DNA of 64,000 nt from JANQIO01 sp043585095 (GTDB lineage Bacteria; Pseudomonadota; Gammaproteobacteria; Pseudomonadales; Halieaceae), in NCBI GenBank assembly GCA_043585095.1, contig CP121321.1, positions 3,557,926 to 3,621,925 on the forward strand. The letters are read 5' to 3'. This document shows, piece by piece, positions 16,563 through 24,918 of the stretch. Every line of letters starts with the position of its first letter. Positions within the stretch are counted from its first letter, which is position 1. The notes beneath the pieces were generated by a model. The model did no database searches. It was not told the origin of the DNA and was given only the letters and a program-made list of their open reading frames with translations. The translations under genes were made by a program, and so were the position numbers.

Positions 16563-17992
16563 TGAACACCACTATGTCTAAAGTTGCGGCCCTTGCGGTC
16601 AGCGCAGTAATCGGATTTGGCACCGCTCAATCCCTGGCACAGGATGCCGCTGAGGCGCCTGCTGCGCCGGCGGAAGAGCAGGCTTCATCGCTTGACCAAC
16701 TGCTTGAGTTTGTAAAAGAAGGCAAGACCACAGAGGCTCGTGAAAACCGCCAGCGCGAGCAGCGCTTTCAGGCGGCCAAGGCTGATCAGGCGCGTCTGCT
16801 GAAAGAAGCTGAGGCGGAGCGTGCTCGCCAAGAGCGTATCTCGCTGGAGCTGGAAGGCACTTTTGAAGAGAACGAGCTGCTAATCGCAGATAAGCAAAAG
16901 CAGCTCAAAGAGCGTCTGGGTACCCTGACCGAGCTGTTTGGCCACCTGACGTCGGCAGCCGGCGACGCCGCCACCAACTTTGAAACGTCCCTCATTAGCG
17001 TTCAGTATCCGGGCCGTGAAGAGTTCCTGGAAAACCTGATTGGCAAAATGGCTGCGGCCGACAAGCTGCCCAGCATCGAGGAAATCGAGCGCGTATGGTA
17101 CGAAATGCAGCGCGAGATGACCGAGTCTGGCAAGGTCGCCAAGTTTTCTTACGAAGTTTCCAAGCCAAACGGCGACAAAGTTCAACAGCAAGTCGTGCGT
17201 ATTGGTCCCTGGAACGTCGTATCGGAAGAAGGCAAGTACCTCAGCTACGTGCCCGAGAAAGGTAGTCTGGAAGAGCTGTCTCGTCAGCCTTCAGGCCCCT
17301 ATCAGAGTTGGGCGGCCAATCTGGTTAGCGCAAGCAGCGGCCTTAACAAGTTTGGCGTAGACCCCACCGGCCCGGCCGGCGGCGGCTTCTTGTCAGCCTT
17401 GATCAACAGCCCCACCCTTGAAGAGCGTTGGCATCAGGGCGGCTACATCGGCTATGCCATCACCGCAGTGGGTGCCATCGCATTCCTGATTGCAATCTGG
17501 CGTCTCATCGTTCTATCCATGATGAGCTCAAAAGTAAGCTCGCAGCTCAAGTCCAAAGAAGCGCGCACAGACAACCCGCTGGGTCGCGTGCTGAAGGTTC
17601 ACGAAGAGAACCCGACAATGGACACCGAGACGTTGGAGCTCAAGCTGGAAGAGGCAATTCTCAAGGAGACGCCTTCTATCGAGAACAGCCTGACACTACT
17701 CAAGATCATCTCTGCGGTCGCTCCGCTGATGGGTCTGCTGGGTACGGTGACCGGTATGATCATCACCTTCCAGGCCATCACTATCTTCGGTGCTGGCGAC
17801 CCCAAGGCGATGGCTGGCGGTATTTCCGGCGCCCTGGTCACCACGGTTCTGGGTCTGCTGGTTGCGATTCCTACCGTACTGCTTCACACCATCGTGAACG
17901 GACGCGCACAGCGCATCATTCACGTGCTGAACGAGCAGTCTACGGGCATTATCGCCGAGCACACCGAAGCGAACCTGGGCGGTCAGCAGTAA
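16562..17992 (+). CDS. long ExbB/TolQ-type proton channel protein with periplasmic domain (TtpC-like)
   Basis: 476 residues: signal sequence, an Ala/Glu-rich coiled coil (about 30-130), a periplasmic domain to about 270, then a three-helix MotA/TolQ/ExbB domain with the conserved IISAVAPLMGLLGTVTGMIITF and AGGISGALVTTVLGLLVAIPTVLL. The layout matches TtpC of the Vibrio TonB2 system, an extra ExbB-like subunit needed for TonB2 function. One-base overlap with DUF3450 and a one-base gap to the short ExbB argue for a single transcript. Confidence 0.9.
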   Translation: MNTTMSKVAALAVSAVIGFGTAQSLAQDAAEAPAAPAEEQASSLDQLLEFVKEGKTTEARENRQREQRFQAAKADQARLLKEAEAERARQERISLELEGTFEENELLIADKQKQLKERLGTLTELFGHLTSAAGDAATNFETSLISVQYPGREEFLENLIGKMAAADKLPSIEEIERVWYEMQREMTESGKVAKFSYEVSKPNGDKVQQQVVRIGPWNVVSEEGKYLSYVPEKGSLEELSRQPSGPYQSWAANLVSASSGLNKFGVDPTGPAGGGFLSALINSPTLEERWHQGGYIGYAITAVGAIAFLIAIWRLIVLSMMSSKVSSQLKSKEARTDNPLGRVLKVHEENPTMDTETLELKLEEAILKETPSIENSLTLLKIISAVAPLMGLLGTVTGMIITFQAITIFGAGDPKAMAGGISGALVTTVLGLLVAIPTVLLHTIVNGRAQRIIHVLNEQSTGIIAEHTEANLGGQQ

Positions 17993-17993
17993 T

Positions 17994-18521
17994 ATGTTTT
18001 GGTTCGATAATGCCTATGAGGCCGTCGCCCGCTTTATGGACATGGGGGGCAACGTCCTTTGGTTGATCGCCATCCTGCTGTTTGTAATGTGGGCACTAAT
18101 CTTCGAGCGCGCGTGGTATTTCTACGCGGGCTGGAAGAAAGACGCAGCTGATGCCATAGCCGCCTGGGAGTCGCGCACCGAGCGCAAGTCCTGGGCAGCT
18201 CACCAGACGCGTCGTCGCCTTATTGCGCAGGCACATGATCGCATCAATACTTACCTTCCGGTCATCAAGACACTGGTCTCGCTTTGCCCCTTGCTGGGGC
18301 TGTTAGGCACCGTGACCGGGATGATCGAAGTATTCAACATCATGGCGGTTACGGGTGGCGGTGACGCGAAATCCATGGCGGGCGGTGTGTCGCGAGCGAC
18401 TATCCCTACCATGGCTGGAATGGTCGCAGCGCTATCGGGCGTTTTTGCCAACACCTACATCACGCGTACCGCGACTCGAGAAGGCCAGTTTCTCGAAGAA
18501 AATTTAACCACGGATCACTAA
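17994..18521 (+). CDS. exbB: biopolymer transporter ExbB
   Basis: 175 residues. Three predicted helices; LCPLLGLLGTVTGMIEVFNI and GGVSRATIPTMAGMVAALSG are the conserved ExbB pore segments. Short ExbB subunits assemble with ExbD as the proton-driven motor of TonB. It follows the long ExbB immediately, so two ExbB-like proteins are made from one message. Confidence 0.93.
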   Translation: MFWFDNAYEAVARFMDMGGNVLWLIAILLFVMWALIFERAWYFYAGWKKDAADAIAAWESRTERKSWAAHQTRRRLIAQAHDRINTYLPVIKTLVSLCPLLGLLGTVTGMIEVFNIMAVTGGGDAKSMAGGVSRATIPTMAGMVAALSGVFANTYITRTATREGQFLEENLTTDH

Positions 18522-18531
18522 GAGGCTAACC

Positions 18532-18936
18532 ATGCGATCAAAGAGGGCGCAAAACGCGGAAGACGAAGCCGCGATTGATTTGACCCCCATGCTGGACGTG
18601 GTGTTCATCATGCTGATTTTCTTCATCGTGACCGCTTCATTTATTAAAGAAGCGGGCGTAGAAGTGAACCGTCCGGAAGCTTCGACGTCTAATCCGAAGG
18701 ATAACGTCAACATCCTGATTGCCGTAACGGGCAACGACGAGGTATGGATGGACGGTCGTCGTGTCGATGTTCGCGCCGTGCGCGCAAACGTCGAACGTCT
18801 GCACGCTGAAAACCCAAAGGGTGCGGTCGTCATTCAGGCCGACAACACGTCTACTACGGAAACTGTTGTGAAAGTTCTTGACGCATCGCGTGAAGCGGGC
18901 GTTCTGGACGTTTCACTAGCAACTGAGAACGAATAG
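18532..18936 (+). CDS. exbD: biopolymer transporter ExbD
   Basis: 134 residues with one N-terminal membrane helix (PMLDVVFIMLIFFIVTASF). The proton-carrying aspartate is D22. The periplasmic C-terminal part is the usual ExbD/TolR fold, ending in VLDASREAGVLDVSLATE. It works with the two upstream ExbB proteins and the downstream TonB. Confidence 0.94.
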   Translation: MRSKRAQNAEDEAAIDLTPMLDVVFIMLIFFIVTASFIKEAGVEVNRPEASTSNPKDNVNILIAVTGNDEVWMDGRRVDVRAVRANVERLHAENPKGAVVIQADNTSTTETVVKVLDASREAGVLDVSLATENE

Positions 18937-18941
18937 ACAAG

Positions 18942-19556
18942 ATGGCGCGAAACCCGACAGTCAGATTAGCAATCGGTGCCGCTCTGGCGCTTCCGGTAGC
19001 CGGCGGTCTGTTCTTCATCATGCAGTACCTTATTGCATCGGCCACTCCCGATATTGATGACGAAAAGATTCGCAAGCTGCCTGACATTTTTATGCCAGAA
19101 CGCGAGATCGACACCAATATCGCGGAAGTGAAACCCGACAAGCCCGACGACCCGGAAGAGCCTCCACCTGATCTTGATACGCCGGATCTGGACATGGATA
19201 TGGATCTTAACGCGGTCAATATGGCGCCCTCGGCGGGTGTTGATGTGGCGATTGCTGGCGGCAGCGGTCTGGGTGCATCAGATGGTGAATACCTACCCAT
19301 CGTGAAGGTCGCGCCAATTTACCCGCGACGTGCGCAAACCCGCGGCATTACCGGTTATTGCATCGTCGAATACACGGTGACGAAAAGCGGCTCGATCCGC
19401 GACCCGCAGCCTGTCGATTGCCAGCCAGCAGGCATCTTCGAACGCGCTTCGCTTAAGGCGTCTTTGAAGTTTAAATATAAGCCTCGAGTGGTAGATGGTG
19501 AAGCCATCGAAGTCGCGGGCGTGCAGAACAAGTTCACCTACGAACTGGAAAGGTAA
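18942..19556 (+). CDS. tonB: TonB energy transducer (TonB2-like)
   Basis: 204 residues: short cytoplasmic start, one membrane helix (about 8-33), a proline/acid-rich spacer (KPDKPDDPEEPPPDLDTPDL) and a C-terminal TonB domain with YPRRAQTRGITGYCIVEYTV. TonB2-type proteins are shorter than E. coli TonB. The protein couples the ExbB/ExbD motor to outer-membrane TonB-dependent receptors; none is encoded here, so the system serves receptors elsewhere. Confidence 0.93.
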   Translation: MARNPTVRLAIGAALALPVAGGLFFIMQYLIASATPDIDDEKIRKLPDIFMPEREIDTNIAEVKPDKPDDPEEPPPDLDTPDLDMDMDLNAVNMAPSAGVDVAIAGGSGLGASDGEYLPIVKVAPIYPRRAQTRGITGYCIVEYTVTKSGSIRDPQPVDCQPAGIFERASLKASLKFKYKPRVVDGEAIEVAGVQNKFTYELER

Positions 19557-19605
19557 TTTGATTGGGCCACTTCAGGCCCGTCAACAGCGAAAGTGGTGTG
19601 ACACT

Positions 19606-20991
19606 ATGAACGCTATATCACAGAACAACACTGGACGACGCGGCGCCGCTACTCGCGCCGCAGTGTGGCTGAAAGCGGCAGCTTTCGCCCTGCCACTGGT
19701 CGCCGTACAAATCGCAGCTGGCCAACTCGCCCACGAAGCAGGCTTGTCACTGGGTGCAGCTTTGGCCCAGGGCGGAGAAAAGAAAAAAGAGCAGGAAACG
19801 CGCCGCACACCAGCCTTGCGCAACAAGGTGTATGAGCAGCTTGCGGAGGCCCAAACGTTTATCGAGGCCAAGCAGTACAACGAAGCTCTTGAAGTGCTTA
19901 ATGATATGGAAGCACAGAGGGGTAAACGCGCGCTTAACTCTTACGAGTTAGCGAACCTCTATAACCTTTTCGCGTTTGTTTACTACTCGCAAGAAGATTT
20001 CGCTGGCGCTCTGCGTGCCTACGAAGACGTGGTAAAACAGCCTGACATTCCCCTGGCGATGGAAATCAACACTCGCTACACCATCGCGCAGCTCTACTTC
20101 GTAATGGAGGAGTGGCAGGCCGGTATCAACGCACTGGAAGATTGGTTTGAAGTCGCAGACTCCCCCAGCGCGCAGGCATACATTTTGATGGGTCAGGGCT
20201 ACTACCAGCTTAAAGACTACGATAAGTCGCTGGAGAACACGCTGATCGCGGTTAACGATTACAAGAGCCGCGGCAAGATACCTAAAGAGCAGTGGTATAG
20301 CCTGCTCCGCTTCCTGTACTTCGAAAAGGAAGACATTGACGCCACGATCGACGTTCTGGAAGAGATGATTGTCCACTATCCCAAGAAGCAGTACTGGGTG
20401 CAGCTCTCGCACATGTACGGCGAAGCCAAGGACGACAAGCGTCAGTTAGCGGCCATGGATACGGCTTATGTCCAGGACTTCCTGGTGAAGGACCGCGAGC
20501 AGATAACCATGGCGTATCTGTTCCTGAATGCCGAGGTGCCTTACAAGGCCGCCAAGGTTTTGGATAAAGGCATCAAAAACGAGACCGTTGAAGACAGCTC
20601 CAAGACGCTGGAAATCCTTGGCAATGCCTGGCGGCAAGCGCAGGAAGTCGACAAATCGATTCCGGTGCTGGAGAAGGCCGCTGCCTCAAGCGACGAAGGC
20701 GAGATCTATTGCCGCTTGGGTAACGTGTATCTGGACAGTGACAAGTTTAAGAAAGCCGCTGCCGCGAATAGGAAGGGATTAGCGAAAGGCGGTGTTAAGC
20801 GTCCAGACCAGTGTCAGCTTGTCCTGGGTATGGCTTACTTCAACATGAGCGAATACGACAAGGCCGAGAAAGCATTCAAGGCAGCGGCGAAGGATGATCG
20901 CTCCAAAAAGTATGCTGATCAATGGATGAAGTACATGGCGAACGAAATCGCGCGTCAGGAAGAGCTCAGCAAAGATCTTGCATCTTTGTAA
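19606..20991 (+). CDS. TPR repeat protein of the TonB operon
   Basis: 461 residues from ATG 19606, chosen over an upstream frame that would overlap tonB because it starts an exported N-terminus (charged start, hydrophobic stretch ending near ALAQGG). The rest is a series of helical tetratricopeptide-type repeats (AEAQTFIEAKQYNEALEVLN, NLYNLFAFVYYSQEDFAGAL, and a C-terminal MAYFNMSEYDKAEKAFKAA). Such TPR proteins close TonB2-type operons in marine gammaproteobacteria and probably act in the periplasm as assembly or docking factors. A strong terminator follows. Confidence 0.88.
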   Translation: MNAISQNNTGRRGAATRAAVWLKAAAFALPLVAVQIAAGQLAHEAGLSLGAALAQGGEKKKEQETRRTPALRNKVYEQLAEAQTFIEAKQYNEALEVLNDMEAQRGKRALNSYELANLYNLFAFVYYSQEDFAGALRAYEDVVKQPDIPLAMEINTRYTIAQLYFVMEEWQAGINALEDWFEVADSPSAQAYILMGQGYYQLKDYDKSLENTLIAVNDYKSRGKIPKEQWYSLLRFLYFEKEDIDATIDVLEEMIVHYPKKQYWVQLSHMYGEAKDDKRQLAAMDTAYVQDFLVKDREQITMAYLFLNAEVPYKAAKVLDKGIKNETVEDSSKTLEILGNAWRQAQEVDKSIPVLEKAAASSDEGEIYCRLGNVYLDSDKFKKAAAANRKGLAKGGVKRPDQCQLVLGMAYFNMSEYDKAEKAFKAAAKDDRSKKYADQWMKYMANEIARQEELSKDLASL

Positions 20992-21008
20992 AACAGAGCC
21001 TCAATCGA

Positions 21009-21037
21009 AAAGGCCGCTGTTAGCGGCCTTTTTTTTG
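21009..21037 (+). terminator. intrinsic terminator of the TonB operon
   Basis: A perfect stem (AAGGCCGCT / TAGCGGCCTT with a GT loop) directly followed by eight T residues, 18 bp after the TPR gene. One of the clearest terminators in the window. Confidence 0.93.
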
Positions 21038-21097
21038 CCTGCTCATTGGGCCGGCCTTTTAGCTGTTCTTTCTGCTGTAGTTATTGGATGCGCCGGC

Positions 21098-22534
21098 CTA
21101 GGGCACAGGCATGATCTTGAAGCTGTTGGTTTGATCGGGTCGTCCTGCGCTGGTGGCCATGGTAAGTATGAGTTCGTCGCCCTGCTGAAGATAGCCGCAG
21201 CTTTTGATGTACTCGATCACGCGCACGTCGACTTCATCCGCATGAAACGCACTCAGATCAAAATACAGGGGCAGCACGCCACGACATAGCGTGAGCCTTT
21301 GCAGCGTCTTCTGATTGCTACTGAGCGCAAAGATCGGCCGACCAGAACTCAGTCGGGACATTAGCAAAGGCGTGGTCCCACTTTCCGTAAGGCAGGCAAT
21401 ACCGCGTACCGCCGAGTGGTGGTTCGCGGCATACATGGCTGCCATCGCTGTGGTTTCCTGCGCGGTCGTAAACTCTTTATCAATTCGGTAGCGGGATCGG
21501 CGGGTGTTGGGATGTTGCTCGGCTCCCAGGCAGGTATCGGCCATCGCGTTGACAACTTCCACCGGGAATTTGCCCATCGCGGTCTCGCCCGAGAGCATTA
21601 CAGCATCGGTGCCATCCAACACTGCATTGGCCACGTCAAAGACTTCGGCACGGGTGGGCATGGGGCTGTTTATCATCGACTCCATCATCTGGGTGGCGGT
21701 GATAACCACCCTGTCCATGCGCCTGGATCGGCTGATCAGGTCTTTTTGGATGCCAATCAACGAGGCGTCGCCGACCTCTACACCCAGGTCGCCTCGGGCC
21801 ACCATGACGCCCTGACTTGCAGAGATGATGCCGTTCAGGGTGATTTCATCGGCCACTACTTCAGCCCGCTCGATCTTGGCAATAATCGCCGCATCCACGC
21901 CATGGGCCGCCAGCCGGTCGCGAGCGTCAAAAATGTCGCCCGCTGAGGAGACAAAAGAGACCGCCACGAAGTCTGGCTTCAGCACTGCGAGCTCGGCGAT
22001 GTCTGCGATGTCTTTTTCGGTCAGCGCTGGCGCTGCCAGCCCGCCACCCAGTTTGTTAATGCCTTTGCGCGAGCCCAGTTCACCGCCGATGATCACCTGC
22101 GTCTCAACCACCCCGTCCTCGACCGCAGTGACCTGTAAGCGAATGCGTCCATCATCCAGTAGCAGGATGTCGTCGCGCTTGGCCTGGTCGTACAAGGCTT
22201 TGTATTCCAGCGCGACGGCACGTTTAGTGCCGTCCTTGTCGTCGAGTCTGGTATCCAGAGAGAAGGCGTCGCCCTCCTCCAGTGTTACTTTGCCATCGGG
22301 GAATGCGCCGATGCGAATCTTCGGACCCTGCAGGTCTGCCAGTATGCCAACGTAGGCATCTCTTGCCGCCGCTTGCTCACGGATCGATTTGGCGACGCGC
22401 GCATGAGTCTCAATGCCGCCGTGACTGAAATTAAGGCGAAACACGTTGACCCCCGCCTCTATCAATTGACCGATCACTGAGGCGTCTTCGGTTGCAGGTC
22501 CCAAAGTCGCTACTATTTTGGTACGGCGTAACAT
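21098..22534 (-). CDS. pyk: pyruvate kinase
   Basis: 478 residues. N-terminal MLRRTKIVATLGPATED, the RLNFSHG substrate motif, the metal/catalytic segment AIIAKIERAEVVAD, MVARGDLGVEV and ATQMMESM are all present. It makes pyruvate and ATP from PEP and ADP. Closer in type to PykA than PykF by length, but this is a guess. It starts 14 bp after the desaturase stop, so it is probably cotranscribed with the desaturase and MmcQ genes, an unusual partnership. Confidence 0.95.
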   Translation of the reverse strand: MLRRTKIVATLGPATEDASVIGQLIEAGVNVFRLNFSHGGIETHARVAKSIREQAAARDAYVGILADLQGPKIRIGAFPDGKVTLEEGDAFSLDTRLDDKDGTKRAVALEYKALYDQAKRDDILLLDDGRIRLQVTAVEDGVVETQVIIGGELGSRKGINKLGGGLAAPALTEKDIADIAELAVLKPDFVAVSFVSSAGDIFDARDRLAAHGVDAAIIAKIERAEVVADEITLNGIISASQGVMVARGDLGVEVGDASLIGIQKDLISRSRRMDRVVITATQMMESMINSPMPTRAEVFDVANAVLDGTDAVMLSGETAMGKFPVEVVNAMADTCLGAEQHPNTRRSRYRIDKEFTTAQETTAMAAMYAANHHSAVRGIACLTESGTTPLLMSRLSSGRPIFALSSNQKTLQRLTLCRGVLPLYFDLSAFHADEVDVRVIEYIKSCGYLQQGDELILTMATSAGRPDQTNSFKIMPVP

Positions 22535-22548
22535 GTGAGGGGTGCTCC

Positions 22549-23457
22549 TCAGGCGATGGCGTGTCGCAGAACCTGGCCGTAGCCTTCGAATATGGGCGTG
22601 TCGCTGTAAGCGCCTCGCTGCTTCAGGAGCTGGTGCAGGTCATGCAGCCGGTAGCAGGGCACTGCGGCCATGAAGTGGTGCTCCATGTGATAGTTTACGG
22701 CATTAGGCGCGAAAACCAGCCTTTCCCACCATCGTGGGATGGTGGTCCGAGTATTGTTGCGCGGATCTTTGTCGTAGAGATCAGGCACGTTGGCGTGCTC
22801 AGCGATCTGTCGGACGCGAACAACCAGCATGTACGTGGTCATAAATGCGGCAATCCAGAGCAAGTACGCCCAGGGCATAAACAGCGTTCCCAGTAACACT
22901 GCCAGAGCGGCGTTCACTGCTATCTGCTGTACGAAGGGTCGAGCCGCTTTCTGTTTCTCCGGGTCTACGGAGAAGCTGCCGACAGCCTGGCCTGCTACGA
23001 ATCGCAACAGCTTCAGACCGGTCTGTCCGGTAAGATCACGGAGCATCTTGCGCTTGAAGCTCTCTTTTTCGACCGGATAAGCCCGATAGTTAGGTAAATC
23101 AGGGTCTTCCTGAGTGCCCGCGTGTTTATGGTGCTGGGTATGACCGCTGGCGTACTGGTGCAAGTCGGTAAAGACTGGATTGCCAGCGAAGAACTGCCCT
23201 ATTACGCGGTTCAGCTCTTTCGATTCGAAAAACGTGCCGTGGCCACATTCGTGGGTAATCACCGCCAAGGCCAGTTGACGCCCTGGCAGCAACAACAGCG
23301 CCGCGAGTATCGTGAGCGGGTTGGTCCATGTATCGACCAACCAGAACACGGCGAAAATGCCGCCCCAGCTAAGCGCCAGCGTACGCCAGGCCAGCGTATT
23401 ACTTTTGCTGGTAAAGAAGCGTACTTCGTTACGGCTCAAATAGCGGGATCTGTCCAT
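22549..23457 (-). CDS. fatty acid desaturase family protein
   Basis: 302 residues, a membrane-bound di-iron desaturase/hydroxylase. The three histidine boxes are present: HECGHGTF (69-76), HTQHHKHAG (106-114) and HMEHHF near 257. Hydrophobic segments flank the boxes. The substrate (fatty acyl chain, lipid or terpenoid) cannot be told from the sequence. The start lies 29 bp inside the upstream MmcQ-like gene, and pyk follows 14 bp downstream. Confidence 0.88.
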   Translation of the reverse strand: MDRSRYLSRNEVRFFTSKSNTLAWRTLALSWGGIFAVFWLVDTWTNPLTILAALLLLPGRQLALAVITHECGHGTFFESKELNRVIGQFFAGNPVFTDLHQYASGHTQHHKHAGTQEDPDLPNYRAYPVEKESFKRKMLRDLTGQTGLKLLRFVAGQAVGSFSVDPEKQKAARPFVQQIAVNAALAVLLGTLFMPWAYLLWIAAFMTTYMLVVRVRQIAEHANVPDLYDKDPRNNTRTTIPRWWERLVFAPNAVNYHMEHHFMAAVPCYRLHDLHQLLKQRGAYSDTPIFEGYGQVLRHAIA

Positions 23458-23824
23458 GTCTGGCGATTAGGTCCTCTTTGTTTGTTCGCGATAGGCCTTT
23501 GAATACAAGGCGATAAGAAGCCTCTATCATACGCTCGATCTCGCCGTCTGGCACATCGGCATCCAGCGAGATAGTGTTCCAATGGCGCTTATTCATGTGA
23601 TATCCGGGGCTTACGCCCTCGAAGATATCGCGCAGCATGACGGCTTCGTCGGGGTCGCACTTGAGATTACAGCGTGCCTTGGATGCGGCAGAATCATCTA
23701 CCAGTGTGGCGAACATCTTTCCATTAAGCTTCATTACAGCAACCTCTGGCCCAAATGGAAAATCCTCCTCAGTGTCGGGAAGGCCTAAGATCAGGTGGCG
23801 GGCTTGCTGATAATTCATTGGCAT
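23429..23824 (-). CDS. MmcQ/YjbR family DNA-binding-like protein
   Basis: 131 residues; ATG at 23824 or the second Met at 23818 are both possible. The sequence (LPDTEEDFPFGPEVAVMKLNG, NLKCDPDEA, YHMNKRHWNTISLD) matches the YjbR/MmcQ fold, which resembles DNA-binding CyaY-like domains but has no settled function. The 3' end overlaps the desaturase start by 29 bp. It is divergent from the YbaN-like gene. Confidence 0.85.
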   Translation of the reverse strand: MPMNYQQARHLILGLPDTEEDFPFGPEVAVMKLNGKMFATLVDDSAASKARCNLKCDPDEAVMLRDIFEGVSPGYHMNKRHWNTISLDADVPDGEIERMIEASYRLVFKGLSRTNKEDLIARHGQIPLFEP

Positions 23825-23874
23825 CGTCTAATCGGGGTTGTAATTGAAGAGGCGGTTGTGAGGGTATTAAGCGC

Positions 23875-24246
23875 GTGAAGCAGCATTTTTACAAACCTCT
23901 CGGGTTTCTCTTTTTGTTGTTGGCCGCCCTGGGCGTGTTGCTGCCGGTCTTGCCAGGAACGCCCTTTTTGTTGCTGTCAGCCTGGTTTTTTGCGCGTTCC
24001 TCTGAATACTGGCACCAGCGCTTGCTGGCACATTCCGTGACCGGCCCGATGATTCGGAACTGGGAAGACAATCAGTGTATGTCCGGGCGCGCCAAAGCCG
24101 TGGCATTGGTCAGCATGTTAGGCGCCGGCGGCTTCTCCGTTGTGTTTGCGGTGGATGCCCTGTGGCTGAAAATGCTTGGAGTTGGCTTGCTCAGCATCGG
24201 CAGCGCGGTGGTACTGAGCATCAAGACCTGCGATAACTGCAAATAA
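23875..24246 (+). CDS. YbaN/DUF454 family inner-membrane protein
   Basis: 123 residues from GTG 23875 (VKQHFYKPLGFLFLLLAALG). The pattern VLLPVLPGTPFLLLSAWFFARSS is diagnostic of DUF454. Two to four membrane helices are predicted; the C-terminus carries TCDNCK. Function unknown. It is followed after 38 bp by a tetR gene, and that whole gap is a palindromic operator. Confidence 0.88.
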   Translation: MKQHFYKPLGFLFLLLAALGVLLPVLPGTPFLLLSAWFFARSSEYWHQRLLAHSVTGPMIRNWEDNQCMSGRAKAVALVSMLGAGGFSVVFAVDALWLKMLGVGLLSIGSAVVLSIKTCDNCK

Positions 24247-24284
24247 ATTTATACTTAAGTCTATATTTAGACTAGAGTATAAAT
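24247..24284. promoter_or_regulatory. 38-bp palindromic operator in front of tetR
   Basis: The gap between the YbaN-like stop and the tetR ATG is one imperfect inverted repeat: outer arms ATTTATACT / AGTATAAAT, inner arms AGTCTA / TAGACT, centred near 24265. It probably contains the tetR promoter and is the expected site for autoregulation. Confidence 0.75.
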
Positions 24285-24854
24285 ATGTCAAAGCGACTAC
24301 GAAACCGTGCTCGCACAGAACGGCAGATTCTTCGCGCCGCACGCACCCTGTTTATTGCTGAGGGCTTCGAGTCAGCGACTATGGATGCCATCGCGGAATC
24401 CGCCGATGTGTCTCGAGCGACGCTATTTAACTATTTTCCTTCGAAGACGGCGCTACTGATTGGGCTAGGCGGTGATTTGGAGTCCAGGCTGTTACGCGCG
24501 CTGCAACACTATCGAAGCAAACACGAACATGCTGAAGACGTGATAACTGCGCTGTTCGGGAGGCTTTCCGAGGTACTCGATCAAACGGCACCGCTGACGC
24601 GGCTTCTGTTTCTGCATACCAGCGAGCAAGGCGGACTACCGACACTACAGGCTGAACTGGTTGATCTGACTTCGGAAGCACAAACAAGGGGTCAGTGGCG
24701 CGATGATATCGCTGTCTCAGCACTGGCTGAGCTTGTTTATTTGGCCGTCGTCGCCAACCTTTTGGGGTGGAAAGAAACGACCGCCGGGAAGACCGCTGAC
24801 TCGATCAAATCCAGAGCGCACGCAGTGAACCAACTGTTGAAAAAAGTGGCCTAG
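24285..24854 (+). CDS. TetR family transcriptional regulator
   Basis: 189 residues. The N-terminal helix-turn-helix is canonical (ILRAARTLFIAEGFESATMD, ADVSRATLFNYFPSK). The C-terminal ligand domain is not recognisable as a particular subfamily. The start codon directly abuts the palindrome at 24247-24284, so the protein very likely represses its own gene. Possible further targets are the YbaN-like gene and the aldo/keto reductase downstream on the other strand. Confidence 0.92.
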   Translation: MSKRLRNRARTERQILRAARTLFIAEGFESATMDAIAESADVSRATLFNYFPSKTALLIGLGGDLESRLLRALQHYRSKHEHAEDVITALFGRLSEVLDQTAPLTRLLFLHTSEQGGLPTLQAELVDLTSEAQTRGQWRDDIAVSALAELVYLAVVANLLGWKETTAGKTADSIKSRAHAVNQLLKKVA

Positions 24855-24918
24855 CGGCTCTGCGGTGCGCACATGATGGCGGGCGTGCGACCAAAGTGAG
24901 TTCGAGTGGCCGCAGCCC

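Noticed and set aside
21416..22355. Long plus-strand frames opposite pyruvate kinase
   Set aside because: Their translations are low-complexity shadows of the conserved pyk reading frame.
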